This document shows positions 36,202 to 44,602 of a stretch of 64,000 bases of DNA, piece after piece (positions within the stretch are counted from its first letter, which is position 1; each line of letters starts with the position of its first letter). Source of the stretch: Streptomyces venezuelae (GTDB lineage Bacteria; Actinomycetota; Actinomycetes; Streptomycetales; Streptomycetaceae); assembly GCF_008642275.1 (NCBI RefSeq), contig NZ_CP029189.1, positions 7,422,001 to 7,486,000 on the forward strand. The letters are read 5' to 3'. Below the pieces are notes generated by a model that worked only from the letters and a program-made list of their open reading frames with translations, searched no databases and was not told the DNA's origin. A program made the position numbers and the translations under genes.

Positions 36202-37431
36202 TCAGGCGAGGCCCAGCGCGAACACCGCGAACCCCGCCGCCAGCAGCCCGGCCACGGTCCGGCGCAGGGCGCTCGCCCGACGGCCCTCCCGCGGCGCGAC
36301 CTCGAACCGCCGCGTGTGGCGGGCGAGCGCGACGAGCAGCACCGCGAACACCGGCATCCACGCCAGCCGTGCCGCGATCCAGCCCAGGCTGTCCGGCGCC
36401 GTCGTCAGACCGGCCAGTTCCCCCAGGAACGAGCCCGGCACGGCCGCGGCCAGCATCGCCGTCTGGTGCCAGCACAGGATCGTCATCGCGGACAGGTTGA
36501 TCACGACCACCGGGGCCCACAGGGCGGGCCGCGCCAGCAGCTTCGCCAGCCGGTCGCGCAGCAGGATCGCCGCACCCGACTGCGCCGAGGCCAGGGCCAG
36601 GACCAGGAGCGACGGCGGGTGTGAGTTGGTGCGCGCCGCACCCGGTACGCCGACCATCGACGCCGGGTAGTGGAACACCGCCAGCAGCGCGGCGAACAGC
36701 AGTGCCCCGCCCGCCAGCAGCAGCCAGGCCCCGCGCCGCCCGATCCGCCGCTCGCCCCAGGAGACGCCCAGCTGGTACGCGAACAGCCAGCCCGGCAGGA
36801 TGTTCACCACGGCCAGCCACGAGGGCACGGAGTCGGCGAACGGCCCGTAGCGCAGGAAGTCGACCACGGCGACGCAGCCGAGCAGCGGGGCGGCCGCCCA
36901 GCCCCCGAGGCGCCGCGCCGCCCGCACGCAGTACGGGGTCAGCGCGGTGACCACCACGTACACCCCGACGAACCACAGCGGTTGGACCACCAGCGTCGCC
37001 CCGGTCCGCAGCGAGGCCTCCGGGACCCCGGCCGCGTACAGCAGGGGCGCGGCGAGCGCCCACACCGCGGTCACCCCGAGCACCGGCCGTCCCAGGCGTA
37101 CGATCCGGCCCTTGAGCCAGGCGCCGGTCGTCCCCGTGCGGCGCCGGAAGGAGAGCGCCGAGGCGTACCCGCCGACGAGGAAGAAGATGCCCAGCATCTG
37201 CAGCACCCAGCTCGCCGGGGCCAGGCCGCCGAACGCGGACAGCGGGCTGGCGTTGTGCAGGCCGCCGTCGGAGTCGAGGGTGAAGCCGCCGAGCAGCCAG
37301 TGGCCGGTGGGCACGGCCAGCAGCGCCAGGGCGCGCAGCCCGTCGATCGCCCGGTCGCGGTGGGCGGGGGTCTGCCGGTCGATCCGGGCGGCGGCCTCGC
37401 GCAGCGGGGCCAGGGTGACGGAGGCGCTCAT
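36202..37431 (-). CDS. Acyltransferase-3 family membrane protein
   Basis: A 409-residue integral membrane acyltransferase, usually O-acylating sugars or lipids at the membrane. The N-terminal family block is present (HRDRAIDGLRALALLAVPTG, with RAIDGLRAL before helix 1 and its His), followed by LGIFFLVGGYASALSFRRR and about ten helices. The start ATG overlaps the stop of the upstream hydrolase gene (ATGA at 37428-37431), so the two are translated in concert. The acceptor is unknown. Confidence 0.9.
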   Translation of the reverse strand: MSASVTLAPLREAAARIDRQTPAHRDRAIDGLRALALLAVPTGHWLLGGFTLDSDGGLHNASPLSAFGGLAPASWVLQMLGIFFLVGGYASALSFRRRTGTTGAWLKGRIVRLGRPVLGVTAVWALAAPLLYAAGVPEASLRTGATLVVQPLWFVGVYVVVTALTPYCVRAARRLGGWAAAPLLGCVAVVDFLRYGPFADSVPSWLAVVNILPGWLFAYQLGVSWGERRIGRRGAWLLLAGGALLFAALLAVFHYPASMVGVPGAARTNSHPPSLLVLALASAQSGAAILLRDRLAKLLARPALWAPVVVINLSAMTILCWHQTAMLAAAVPGSFLGELAGLTTAPDSLGWIAARLAWMPVFAVLLVALARHTRRFEVAPREGRRASALRRTVAGLLAAGFAVFALGLA

Positions 37432-38474
37432 CGGGCCTCTCCCTTCGCGAGGGCGGCGAAGGCCGCGAGGGACTGGGTGCCGGGCCTGAAGTAGCCGGTG
37501 TGGCCCTCCACGTCGGCCGCCGGAACCCGGCGGGCGCCGAAGGCCGCGGAGGTGGGGTCGGTGCCGTGCCCGATCCCGGCGAACTCGACGTTCGGGACGT
37601 CGGCGATCCAGTCGGAGGGGCCCCGGGCCGCCCAGACCCGGGCCCCGGTCCGCAGGGCGGCCGCGGTGTCGGCGCGCATGCCGGGGGAGCCGAAGGCCAC
37701 GATGTCGGTGGCGTCGGTGTGCCGGGCCGCGAGCCCGCACACCACCGAGCCGTAGCTGTGGCAGAACAGCACCGGGTCGGGTGCGCCGACCGCGTCGAGT
37801 CCCTCCGTGAACCGGGCCAGCCGTACCGCCCCGGCCCGGGCGAGACGGCCGCCGGCCGCATCGAGGCCGACGCCGACCGGAGTCGTGTAACCGATCCACG
37901 CGACGACGGCGACGGACCCGGACCCGGTCGCCTCGCGCAGGGCCCGGGCCATTCCCGCCGGACCGGTATGGGGCGAGTGCGGGGCGTCGTACGCGGCGGC
38001 GTCGTTGTCCGAACCCGGCACGATCACCGAGACGTGCTCCGCGCTCTCCAGGTCCCCGAACACCTCGGCCACCTGGCCCCGGCCGCGCGGGTCGAAGGCC
38101 AGGACCTGCCGGTCCGGCGCGGCGAGGGAGGCGTAGCGCGCCTCACCCGTGGCGGCCGCGGCGAGCCGGTTGGCCTCGTACCGCAGGGGGAGCGGCGCCC
38201 CGTCCAGGTTGCCCACCACCAGCGGGTGGGACCGCAGCAGTTGCCGGCGCGCCTGGTCGTCCAGCCCGGCGAAGAAGGCGGCGACCTCCCGCGGTGCGGC
38301 GGTCGCCGGATCGGGCAGCGACCGGCCGGACACCGTGTCGGCCCGCCAGGCGGCGGTTCCCGGCGGCGGTCCGGTGACCGCCGCCTGGCTGTCGCCCGAG
38401 GCCCACCCGGCGGTCCCCCCGACGAGGGCCACCGCCACCGCGGCAGCGACCAGCGTCCTTCCCAAGCGGCGCAT
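37428..38474 (-). CDS. Secreted alpha/beta hydrolase (DUF1023 family)
   Basis: A 348-residue exported hydrolase. A signal peptide (RRLGRTLVAAAVAVALVGGT, cleavage near residue 30) precedes the domain. The nucleophile motif is FCHSYGSVVCG (G replaced by C before H-S-Y-G, serine retained), preceded by VSVIVPGSDNDAAAYD, typical of actinobacterial DUF1023 enzymes; a late histidine in EGHTGYF completes a likely triad. The substrate is unknown. The stop overlaps the acyltransferase start, suggesting paired acyl transfer and hydrolysis at the cell surface. Confidence 0.87.
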   Translation of the reverse strand: MRRLGRTLVAAAVAVALVGGTAGWASGDSQAAVTGPPPGTAAWRADTVSGRSLPDPATAAPREVAAFFAGLDDQARRQLLRSHPLVVGNLDGAPLPLRYEANRLAAAATGEARYASLAAPDRQVLAFDPRGRGQVAEVFGDLESAEHVSVIVPGSDNDAAAYDAPHSPHTGPAGMARALREATGSGSVAVVAWIGYTTPVGVGLDAAGGRLARAGAVRLARFTEGLDAVGAPDPVLFCHSYGSVVCGLAARHTDATDIVAFGSPGMRADTAAALRTGARVWAARGPSDWIADVPNVEFAGIGHGTDPTSAAFGARRVPAADVEGHTGYFRPGTQSLAAFAALAKGEAR

Positions 38475-38713
38475 TCCCCTTCTCCTCTCCTCGTGACGAG
38501 GTGGAAGGTAGGGAGGGGGTACCGGCGCGTACGTCCGACCGGGGAGCCAAGTCGGATGTCATACCCCGGTAGGGGGTGGAGGAGACGGCGCCCCCGGCCG
38601 CACCCTGACTGACGTGTCCGCCCGCCCGGCCCGGCGTTGCTCCACGGGTGCGATCCGCGTCAGCCGTCTGCCGCGGCCCGCCCGTGTGTCGGCGTCACCG
38701 AGGTGCATGCCCC

Positions 38714-38740
38714 GACTAGTTATGGCGATAGTCCGACTAT
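38714..38740. promoter_or_regulatory. GACTA/TAGTC palindrome cluster upstream of the RTX-like gene
   Basis: A palindrome ATAGTC-C-GACTAT (38728-38740) is preceded by another GACTA half-site (38714-38718). The cluster is AT-rich against its surroundings and ends 23 nt before the RTX-like ATG, as expected of an operator or promoter core. Confidence 0.5.
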
Positions 38741-38763
38741 TCGTGGCCAAGGGAGTACCGACG

Positions 38764-39930
38764 ATGCCCCACCCGGAACACCAGCGAGCGGCCGGGCCGG
38801 GACGTCGCCCGCACCGGACGGCCGCCGCCGGCCTCGCCTGCGCCCTGGCTGCCGGATCCGTGGTCCTCCTCGGTACCGGGGACGCCGGCGCACGGGCGGT
38901 GACCTGCTTCGGCGTTCCCGCCACCCTCGTCGTCACCACCCCCGGCGCGACCACCGAGGGCACCCCGGGCGACGACGTGATCGTCGGTACCCCGGGCCCG
39001 GACACGATCCACGGCCTGGGCGGCGACGACCTGATCTGCGGTCTGGCGGGCGACGACGTCCTCGTCGGCGGACTCGGCGACGACCAGGCCGACGGGTCGG
39101 CGGGCGCCGACCAACTGCGCGGCGACAGCTTCAGCCCCACCGGCGACGCCACGGGCGGCGGCAACGACCGCCTCCTCGGAGGCGACGGGGACGACCAGTT
39201 CACCGGCGACAGCTACGCCCCCGGGGGCAAGGCCACAGGCGGTGGTGACGACCAGCTGATCGGCGGCCCCGGCAACGACCGGATGACCGGGGACAGCAGA
39301 GGACTGAGCGCGGTCGGCGGCGGAGCCGACCGGATCGACGGCGGGCCCGGCGACGACGCCATGCTCGGCGACTCCGGCGCGTTCGCCGGTGACGCGACGG
39401 GCTCCGGGGACGACGTACTGCTCGGCGGGCCCGGCGCCGAGACGATGACCGGGGACAGCGAGGCCGCACGGAACGCGGTGGGCGGCGGCGGCGACGACCT
39501 GCTGGACCTCGGTGCCGACGGCGGGATCTCGGCGATCGGCGACCACACCGTCACCAGCCCGGCCGGGGGCCGCGCGAACGGCGCCGGCGACGACCGGATC
39601 ATCGGCGGCGCCTCCGACGAGTACCTCGTCGGGGACAGCGGCCCGGCCGACGCGCGCCGCACCGCCGCGGGCGACGACACCATCAGCGGCGGCGCGGGGA
39701 ACGACCGCGTCTACGGCGACAACGTCGACCTCACCGGCACGGCGAGCGCGGGGACCGCCGGAGGCGCCGACTTCCTCGACGGCGGCGAAGGCGTCGACAC
39801 CCTGAGGGCGGGCCCCGCCGGCGACTTCCTCACCGGAGGCCCGGACGGCCCCGACGGCCCGGACGCCTGCGACGGCGAAGGCGGAAAGGACTTCGCCACC
39901 GGCTGCGAGACCTTTGCGGGCCTGCCCTAA
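38764..39930 (+). CDS. Secreted RTX-like calcium-binding repeat protein
   Basis: A 388-residue acidic exported protein. A signal peptide occupies residues 1-43 (AAGLACALAAGSVVLLGTGD). The rest is a chain of Gly/Asp-rich repeats of GGxGxDxx type (GGLGDDQADGS, GGPGNDRMTGDS, GGPGDDAMLGDS, GGAGNDRVYGDN), the calcium-binding beta-roll of haemolysin-type proteins, here spaced about 37-40 residues with a recurring GDS. Cysteines near the start (TCFG, LICGL) and end (DACDGEG, ATGCETF) may form disulfides. No catalytic domain is present. AGGGAG precedes the ATG. It probably serves as a secreted calcium-dependent structural or surface protein. Confidence 0.87.
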   Translation: MPHPEHQRAAGPGRRPHRTAAAGLACALAAGSVVLLGTGDAGARAVTCFGVPATLVVTTPGATTEGTPGDDVIVGTPGPDTIHGLGGDDLICGLAGDDVLVGGLGDDQADGSAGADQLRGDSFSPTGDATGGGNDRLLGGDGDDQFTGDSYAPGGKATGGGDDQLIGGPGNDRMTGDSRGLSAVGGGADRIDGGPGDDAMLGDSGAFAGDATGSGDDVLLGGPGAETMTGDSEAARNAVGGGGDDLLDLGADGGISAIGDHTVTSPAGGRANGAGDDRIIGGASDEYLVGDSGPADARRTAAGDDTISGGAGNDRVYGDNVDLTGTASAGTAGGADFLDGGEGVDTLRAGPAGDFLTGGPDGPDGPDACDGEGGKDFATGCETFAGLP

Positions 39931-40019
39931 GCCGTTCTTCGACCGCACGGCACGGCGGAACGCCTGCCGGTGGAGAAAACACGGTGCGGGCCGGCGCCAA
40001 GCCGGTCAGACTCGCCGGC

Positions 40020-40430
40020 ATGACCGAGAAGATCACCCGCATCAACCCCGAGCCGTTGCACGAGACACCCGGCTACCACCACATCACCGTGGTGGAGGCA
40101 GGCCGTACCGCCTATCTGGCGGGTCAGTGCCCGCTCGATCGCACGGGTGAACTCGTCGGTTCCGGTTCCCTCGAGACACAGGTCGACCAGGTGGTCGCGA
40201 ACGCGCTCGCCGCCCTGGCAGCGGTGAGCGCGCGGCCCGAACACGTGGTGCGGTCGGTGATCTACGTGCGGAGCGAGGAGCGGGACATGCTCGCCACCGC
40301 ATGGCGTCGGCTCACCGGGTCCGCCCTGGGGCCGGCGTTCACCACCGCCAGCACCCTCCTGGGCGTCGCCCAACTGGGCTTCGCGGGACAGCTCGTCGAG
40401 GTGGATCTCACCGTGGCGCTGCCCGACTGA
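40020..40430 (+). CDS. RidA-family enamine/imine deaminase
   Basis: A 136-residue RidA/YjgF-type protein (AYLAGQCPLDRTGELVGSGS, then QVVANALAALAAVSARPEHV, VRSVIYVRSEERDM). Members hydrolyse reactive enamine/imine intermediates from amino acid metabolism, but the canonical arginine near the C-terminus (R-x-EIE type) is not obvious here, so activity may differ. The conserved start MTEKITRINPEPLHETPGYH supports the ATG at 40020. A GTG at 39984 has a better GGAG site 8 nt upstream and would add 12 residues. Confidence 0.87.
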   Translation: MTEKITRINPEPLHETPGYHHITVVEAGRTAYLAGQCPLDRTGELVGSGSLETQVDQVVANALAALAAVSARPEHVVRSVIYVRSEERDMLATAWRRLTGSALGPAFTTASTLLGVAQLGFAGQLVEVDLTVALPD

Positions 40431-40456
40431 CGTGCGAACGGTGCAGGGGGAAGACC

Positions 40457-41137
40457 TCAGCCGGAGTCGCCCGGCCGTACCAGCCCCGCCTCGTACGCGA
40501 AGATCACCGCCTGGGCCCGGTCCCGCAGGCCGAGCTTGGCCAGCACCCGCCCGATGTGCGTCTTCACCGTCTGCTCCGCCAGCACCAGGTGCCCCGCGAT
40601 CTCCTGGTTCGACAGTCCGCGCGCGATGAGCTCCAACACCTCGGTCTCACGCGGCGTGAGCCCCTTCAGCCGCAGCGCGGGGTCCTTGCGCGGCGCCGGG
40701 CGCTGCTGGACGAAGTCCGCGATCAGCCGGCGGGTCACCGAGGGCGCCAGCAGCGCCTCGCCCGAGGCGACCACCCGGACCGCCGCGATCAGATCGGCCG
40801 GCGGGGCGTCCTTGAGCAGGAACCCGGAAGCCCCCGCGCGCAGTGCCTCGTACACGTAGTCGTCGATGTCGAAGGTGGTCAGCATCAGCACCTTCGGCCG
40901 GTGCACCACCCCGGGCGGGGGACCGAGGATCTCCCGGGCGGCCGTGAGCCCGTCCATCTCCGGCATCCGCACGTCCATCAGCACCACGTCGGGGTGCGTG
41001 GAGCGCGACACCTGCACCCCCTGCCGCCCGTCGGGAGCCTCACCCACCACGTCGATGTCGGCCTGCGCCGACAGCAGCGCGGCGAACCCGGCCCGCACCA
41101 TGGCCTGGTCGTCGACGATGATCACGCGGATGGTCAC
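40457..41137 (-). CDS. NarL/LuxR-family response regulator
   Basis: A 226-residue response regulator. The receiver domain has VIIVDDQ, the phosphoacceptor Asp in VVLMDVRMPEMDG, and KD in GFLLKDAPPADLI. The C-terminal LuxR helix-turn-helix is LTPRETEVLELIARGLSNQE and EQTVKTHIGRVLAKLGLRDR. The start overlaps the sensor kinase stop (ATGA), so the pair is coupled. Target genes are unknown; the divergent AEC carrier unit is the nearest candidate. Confidence 0.93.
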   Translation of the reverse strand: MTIRVIIVDDQAMVRAGFAALLSAQADIDVVGEAPDGRQGVQVSRSTHPDVVLMDVRMPEMDGLTAAREILGPPPGVVHRPKVLMLTTFDIDDYVYEALRAGASGFLLKDAPPADLIAAVRVVASGEALLAPSVTRRLIADFVQQRPAPRKDPALRLKGLTPRETEVLELIARGLSNQEIAGHLVLAEQTVKTHIGRVLAKLGLRDRAQAVIFAYEAGLVRPGDSG

Positions 41138-42492
41138 ATCGAGTCCTCGGTCGGATCGTTCAGGGGCAGGCGTGCGGCGACCCGGAAGCCGCCGTCGGGC
41201 AGCGGGCCCGTGTCGAGCGTGCCGCCGGTCAACCGTACGCGCTCGCGCATTCCGACCAGGCCGTGCCCCGTGCCCGAACCCTCCAGCTCCACCACGGCGT
41301 CACGCGCCGGACCGTTGACCACGAGCACGAGGACCTCGTCCTCGTCGACCGTCACCGAGACCCGGGTGGGTGCGCCGGGGGCGTGCCGCACCACGTTGGC
41401 CAGGGCCTCCTGCACGATCCGGTACGCCGACAGGTCCACCGCCGGCGGCGCCGCCGCGGCCGCCCCGGCCGCCAGGGACAGTTCCACCGGCTGCCCGGCC
41501 CGTACGGTCGCCTCCACCAGCTGCTGCAGCCGGCTGATCCCCGGCTGCGGGGCCCGCTCGCCGTCCGCCCCGTCCGACCCGCCCGCGCCGTCGCCGCGCA
41601 GCACGGTCAGCAGCCGCCGCATTTCGCCCAGCGACTCCCGCGCGCTCGCCGCGATCGCCGCGAACTCCTCGCGTACGGGCTCCGGCATGCCCGGAACCCG
41701 GTACGGCGCAGAATCGGCCTGCACGGTGATCACCGACATGTGATGGGCCACCACGTCGTGCAACTCGCGTGCGATCCGGGCCCGTTCCTCCAGCAGGGTC
41801 CGCCGGGACCGCTCCGCCTCACTGATGCTCTCCTGCTCGGCGACCCGCTGCTGCGCGTCGCCGACCCCGCGCAGCGCGCCCGTCAGCACCAGCATGACGC
41901 CGCTGAGCACGAAGAGCAGGGCGTTGGTGTTCATCACGCCAGCGGGCTCGGAGAAGCCCAGGGCGGTACCGACGAGGCCGGTCACCAGCCACACCCCGAC
42001 CAGGGTCCGGACGGACTCGCGCAGCCCCAGGCAGGCCATCAGCACCAGGTAGCCGACGATGGTCATCGGCGGCCACGGCCAGGAATGCCCGGCCACCTTG
42101 TCGGCACCGACGAGCAGCACCGCGGCGACGGTGTCGGCGGCCAGGACGACGATCCAGGCGTGGAGCGGCCGGGTCAGTGCGAGGAGCAGCGGCACGGTCT
42201 GTGCCACCCCCAGCGCGCCCGCCCAGCCGCCACCGACCCCGTAGTCGTTGGACAGCACCGTGATCGTCACCGGCAGCAGGGTGACGACGAAGATGCCGAC
42301 GACGACGAACGGCAGCGCCCGCTGCCACCGCCGGGGCGCCCGGGCGAACAAGGGCTGCGCCGTCCCCGCCGGTGTGCGCAGCACGACGGCGAGCCGCGCC
42401 AGTGCGCCGGGCATCCGTGCACCGGCCGCCGAGGAGGTACGGATGCGTTCGCGAGTACGGCCGCGCAGCCGGTTCCGGGGTTCGTCGCTCAT
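41134..42492 (-). CDS. Sensor histidine kinase (HisKA_3)
   Basis: A 452-residue membrane kinase. About six hydrophobic segments lie between residues 55 and 215, without a large extracellular loop, so the stimulus is probably sensed in the membrane. The dimerisation/phosphoacceptor region is ERARIARELHDVVAHHMSV with the phosphorylated His, and the ATP-binding domain ends with GTGHGLVGMRERVRLTGG. It is encoded with its response regulator and divergently from the AEC carrier gene. Confidence 0.92.
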   Translation of the reverse strand: MSDEPRNRLRGRTRERIRTSSAAGARMPGALARLAVVLRTPAGTAQPLFARAPRRWQRALPFVVVGIFVVTLLPVTITVLSNDYGVGGGWAGALGVAQTVPLLLALTRPLHAWIVVLAADTVAAVLLVGADKVAGHSWPWPPMTIVGYLVLMACLGLRESVRTLVGVWLVTGLVGTALGFSEPAGVMNTNALLFVLSGVMLVLTGALRGVGDAQQRVAEQESISEAERSRRTLLEERARIARELHDVVAHHMSVITVQADSAPYRVPGMPEPVREEFAAIAASARESLGEMRRLLTVLRGDGAGGSDGADGERAPQPGISRLQQLVEATVRAGQPVELSLAAGAAAAAPPAVDLSAYRIVQEALANVVRHAPGAPTRVSVTVDEDEVLVLVVNGPARDAVVELEGSGTGHGLVGMRERVRLTGGTLDTGPLPDGGFRVAARLPLNDPTEDSM

Positions 42493-42599
42493 GATCGGAC
42501 CAGCCTATGCCCCGGAGGCCGCGGAGGCCCCGGACGGCCCGGACCGCCCGGAAGCGGGTGGGGCTAGGCTGCGTGCAGTCGATCATGGGGGATACGGGC

Positions 42600-43547
42600 A
42601 TGGGTGCCGCGGCGGCGTTGGAGAAACTGGTGCCGGTGCTGCTGGCGTTCGGCGGCGGGGTGCTGCTCGCCCGCCGGAAGACCGTTCCGGCCGAGGCCTC
42701 GAAGGTCTTCTCCGACTACGCCTTCCTCTTCGCCGTCCCGTGCTACCTCTTCGGCAACATCTACGCCAGTGACCTCGGGGCCCTGTTCAACTGGCGGGCC
42801 ATCGGCGGCTACGCCGGGGCCGCGGCCCTCGCCGTGGCGGCGGTGGCCGTGGCGGCGGTCGCCCACGGCCTGCGCGAGCCGCGTGACGTGGCGCTGCGCG
42901 TGATGGCGGGAGTCCAGGTGAACACCGCCTACTTCGCCGTCCCCGTCTTCATCACCGTGTTCGGGACGGCGGCGCCGATCTTCCCGATCCTGCTCTTCCA
43001 GGTCTGCGTGCTGTCCCTGGTCGTGATCGCCCTCATGGAACTGGGCCGCGCGGGGCCGGCGGCCGGCGGTCCGGGCCGACGCCTCTCCCGCGCCGTCGGT
43101 GCCTCGCTCGCGACCCCGCTGGTCCTCGCCTGCAACGCGGGGATCCTGCTCAACCTGCTCTCGGTACGGGTCCCGGCCGTCGTCCTGGACGGCGCCGCGT
43201 TCGTCGGGGACAGCGCCTCCCCGGTGGCCCTGTTCGCCCTCGGCCTCCATCTGGGCGGCCTCGGTCTCGACCTGCGGGGCACCACGCGCGAGGAACTCGC
43301 CCTCATAGGCTTCAAGTGCCTGGCGTTCCCGCTGCTCACCTGGGCGGTGTGCGGGATGCTCTTCGGTGTCCGGGGCGAGTGGCTCGCGTACCTCGTCCTG
43401 ATCGCGGCGATGCCGACCCCGCAGAACCTGTTCATCTTCGCCCAGCGCTACGACGTGGGCGTCGACCTCTCCGCGTCCGTGGTGATCAAGAGTTCACTCG
43501 TGTCGCTCCTGCTGCTGCCCCTGTGGCTGCAGACTGTGGTCCTATGA
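42600..43547 (+). CDS. AEC family transporter (auxin efflux carrier type)
   Basis: A 315-residue carrier with about ten membrane helices, related to bacterial malate/organic acid transporters. The N-terminal VPVLLAFGGGVLLARRKTVP and YAFLFAVPCYLFGNIY, and the C-terminal IAAMPTPQNLFIFAQRYDV, match the family. GGGGGAT lies about 9 nt before the ATG at 42600; another ATG 15 nt upstream is less well placed. The stop overlaps the start of the HXXEE gene. The divergent two-component system may control it. Confidence 0.88.
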   Translation: MGAAAALEKLVPVLLAFGGGVLLARRKTVPAEASKVFSDYAFLFAVPCYLFGNIYASDLGALFNWRAIGGYAGAAALAVAAVAVAAVAHGLREPRDVALRVMAGVQVNTAYFAVPVFITVFGTAAPIFPILLFQVCVLSLVVIALMELGRAGPAAGGPGRRLSRAVGASLATPLVLACNAGILLNLLSVRVPAVVLDGAAFVGDSASPVALFALGLHLGGLGLDLRGTTREELALIGFKCLAFPLLTWAVCGMLFGVRGEWLAYLVLIAAMPTPQNLFIFAQRYDVGVDLSASVVIKSSLVSLLLLPLWLQTVVL

Positions 43548-44098
43548 ACGCCTTAACATCACACCCCTCGATAGCGCCGAGCGCCGTCACCCTGGGACTG
43601 TTCGCGGCCTGGGCCGTGCACGACCTCGAAGAGATGGCCACCGTGGCCCGCTGGTCCCGGACCCGCGTCCCCGTCCTGCGCGAGCGGCACCCCGGCGTCC
43701 CCGACCGGGTCTGGAGGAGCATGGAAGCGGTGGACGGCCGCGAGTTCGCCACCGCGGTCGCCGTGATGGGACTGGTCGTCGCGGCGGCCTCGGCCGACGG
43801 GTACCGCACCGGCGGCCGCTCGGCCTTCTACCAGGCTTCGCTGGGCGGCTTCGGTCTGCACGGCCTCGTCCACGTCGCACAGGCCGCCGTCACCCGCGGC
43901 TACACCCCGGGCGTGGTCACCTCACCGCTGCTCGTGGTCCCCTTCACCCTGTGGGCGCGCGGCCGGCTGCGCCGGGCCGGGGTCCTGCGGCCCGCGCGGG
44001 CCCGCGACATCGCCTCGGGCCTGGCCCTCGCGGGCGCGGCCACCGCCTTCTCGCACGCCGTCGCCCGGCGGATCCACCGGGCCGCGTCCGCGCGGTAA
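43544..44098 (+). CDS. HXXEE-domain membrane protein with a TTA codon at position 4
   Basis: A 184-residue membrane protein with the signature HDLEEM near residue 28, which defines the HXXEE family; relatives may be metal-dependent membrane hydrolases. Later helices contain HGLVHVAQAAVTRGYTPGVV and SPLLVVPFTLWARG. The start overlaps the AEC carrier stop (ATGA). The fourth codon is TTA (43553-43555), read in Streptomyces only by the developmentally controlled bldA tRNA. This gene, and not its partner, would therefore be limited to late growth. Confidence 0.85.
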   Translation: MNALTSHPSIAPSAVTLGLFAAWAVHDLEEMATVARWSRTRVPVLRERHPGVPDRVWRSMEAVDGREFATAVAVMGLVVAAASADGYRTGGRSAFYQASLGGFGLHGLVHVAQAAVTRGYTPGVVTSPLLVVPFTLWARGRLRRAGVLRPARARDIASGLALAGAATAFSHAVARRIHRAASAR

Positions 44099-44152
44099 CG
44101 GCCCGGCGTCCGCCCGTACGTACCCAGGACGGCATCGGCTCGTTGACCCGGC

Positions 44153-44602
44153 ATGGAACTGCCGACCATCGCGGCGCCGGGTGTCGGTGAACGGGCCGAC
44201 GCCATGGCCGATGCCGCCTGCCACCTCTACGACACCGTCGCCCCCTGGGGCGCCGACACGCCCGGCGGATGGAGCCGGACCGCCGCCGAGGACGCCGCCG
44301 AGGCGATCGAGACCACCGCGCACGCCCTCGCGTCCGTCGGCCCCGGGGCGGAGGTGGTCCTCGCCCCCGTCCACGCGGCCCTCGCCGACCTGCGCCGCCG
44401 GCTCGGCCTGCCACCCGCCGACGAGTTCGGCGGCGACGGGCTTCCGGTGACACCGCGTACGGTCGGCAACCCGCGCCGGACCCGGTGGGTACGGGTGCTC
44501 ACGGCCGCGCCTGCGCCCCGGCAGGCCCCTTCGCCCCGGCAGCCGCCCGCGCCCCGGCAAGCGCCTTCGCTCCGGCAACCGCCTTCTCGTACAACTTCCT
44601 GA
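44153..44602 (+). CDS. Unknown protein with Pro/Arg/Gln repeat tail
   Basis: A 149-residue putative protein. The first 115 residues look like an ordinary small helical protein (AAEDAAEAIETTAHALASVG, then AALADLRRRLGLPP). The last 35 residues are repeats of PRQAPS/PRQPPA type and overlap the 3' end of the convergent protease gene by 104 bp on the other strand. No ribosome site is evident before the ATG. It may be genuine with a recently extended tail, or the true C-terminus may be shorter after a frameshift. No family is recognised. Confidence 0.55.
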   Translation: MELPTIAAPGVGERADAMADAACHLYDTVAPWGADTPGGWSRTAAEDAAEAIETTAHALASVGPGAEVVLAPVHAALADLRRRLGLPPADEFGGDGLPVTPRTVGNPRRTRWVRVLTAAPAPRQAPSPRQPPAPRQAPSLRQPPSRTTS

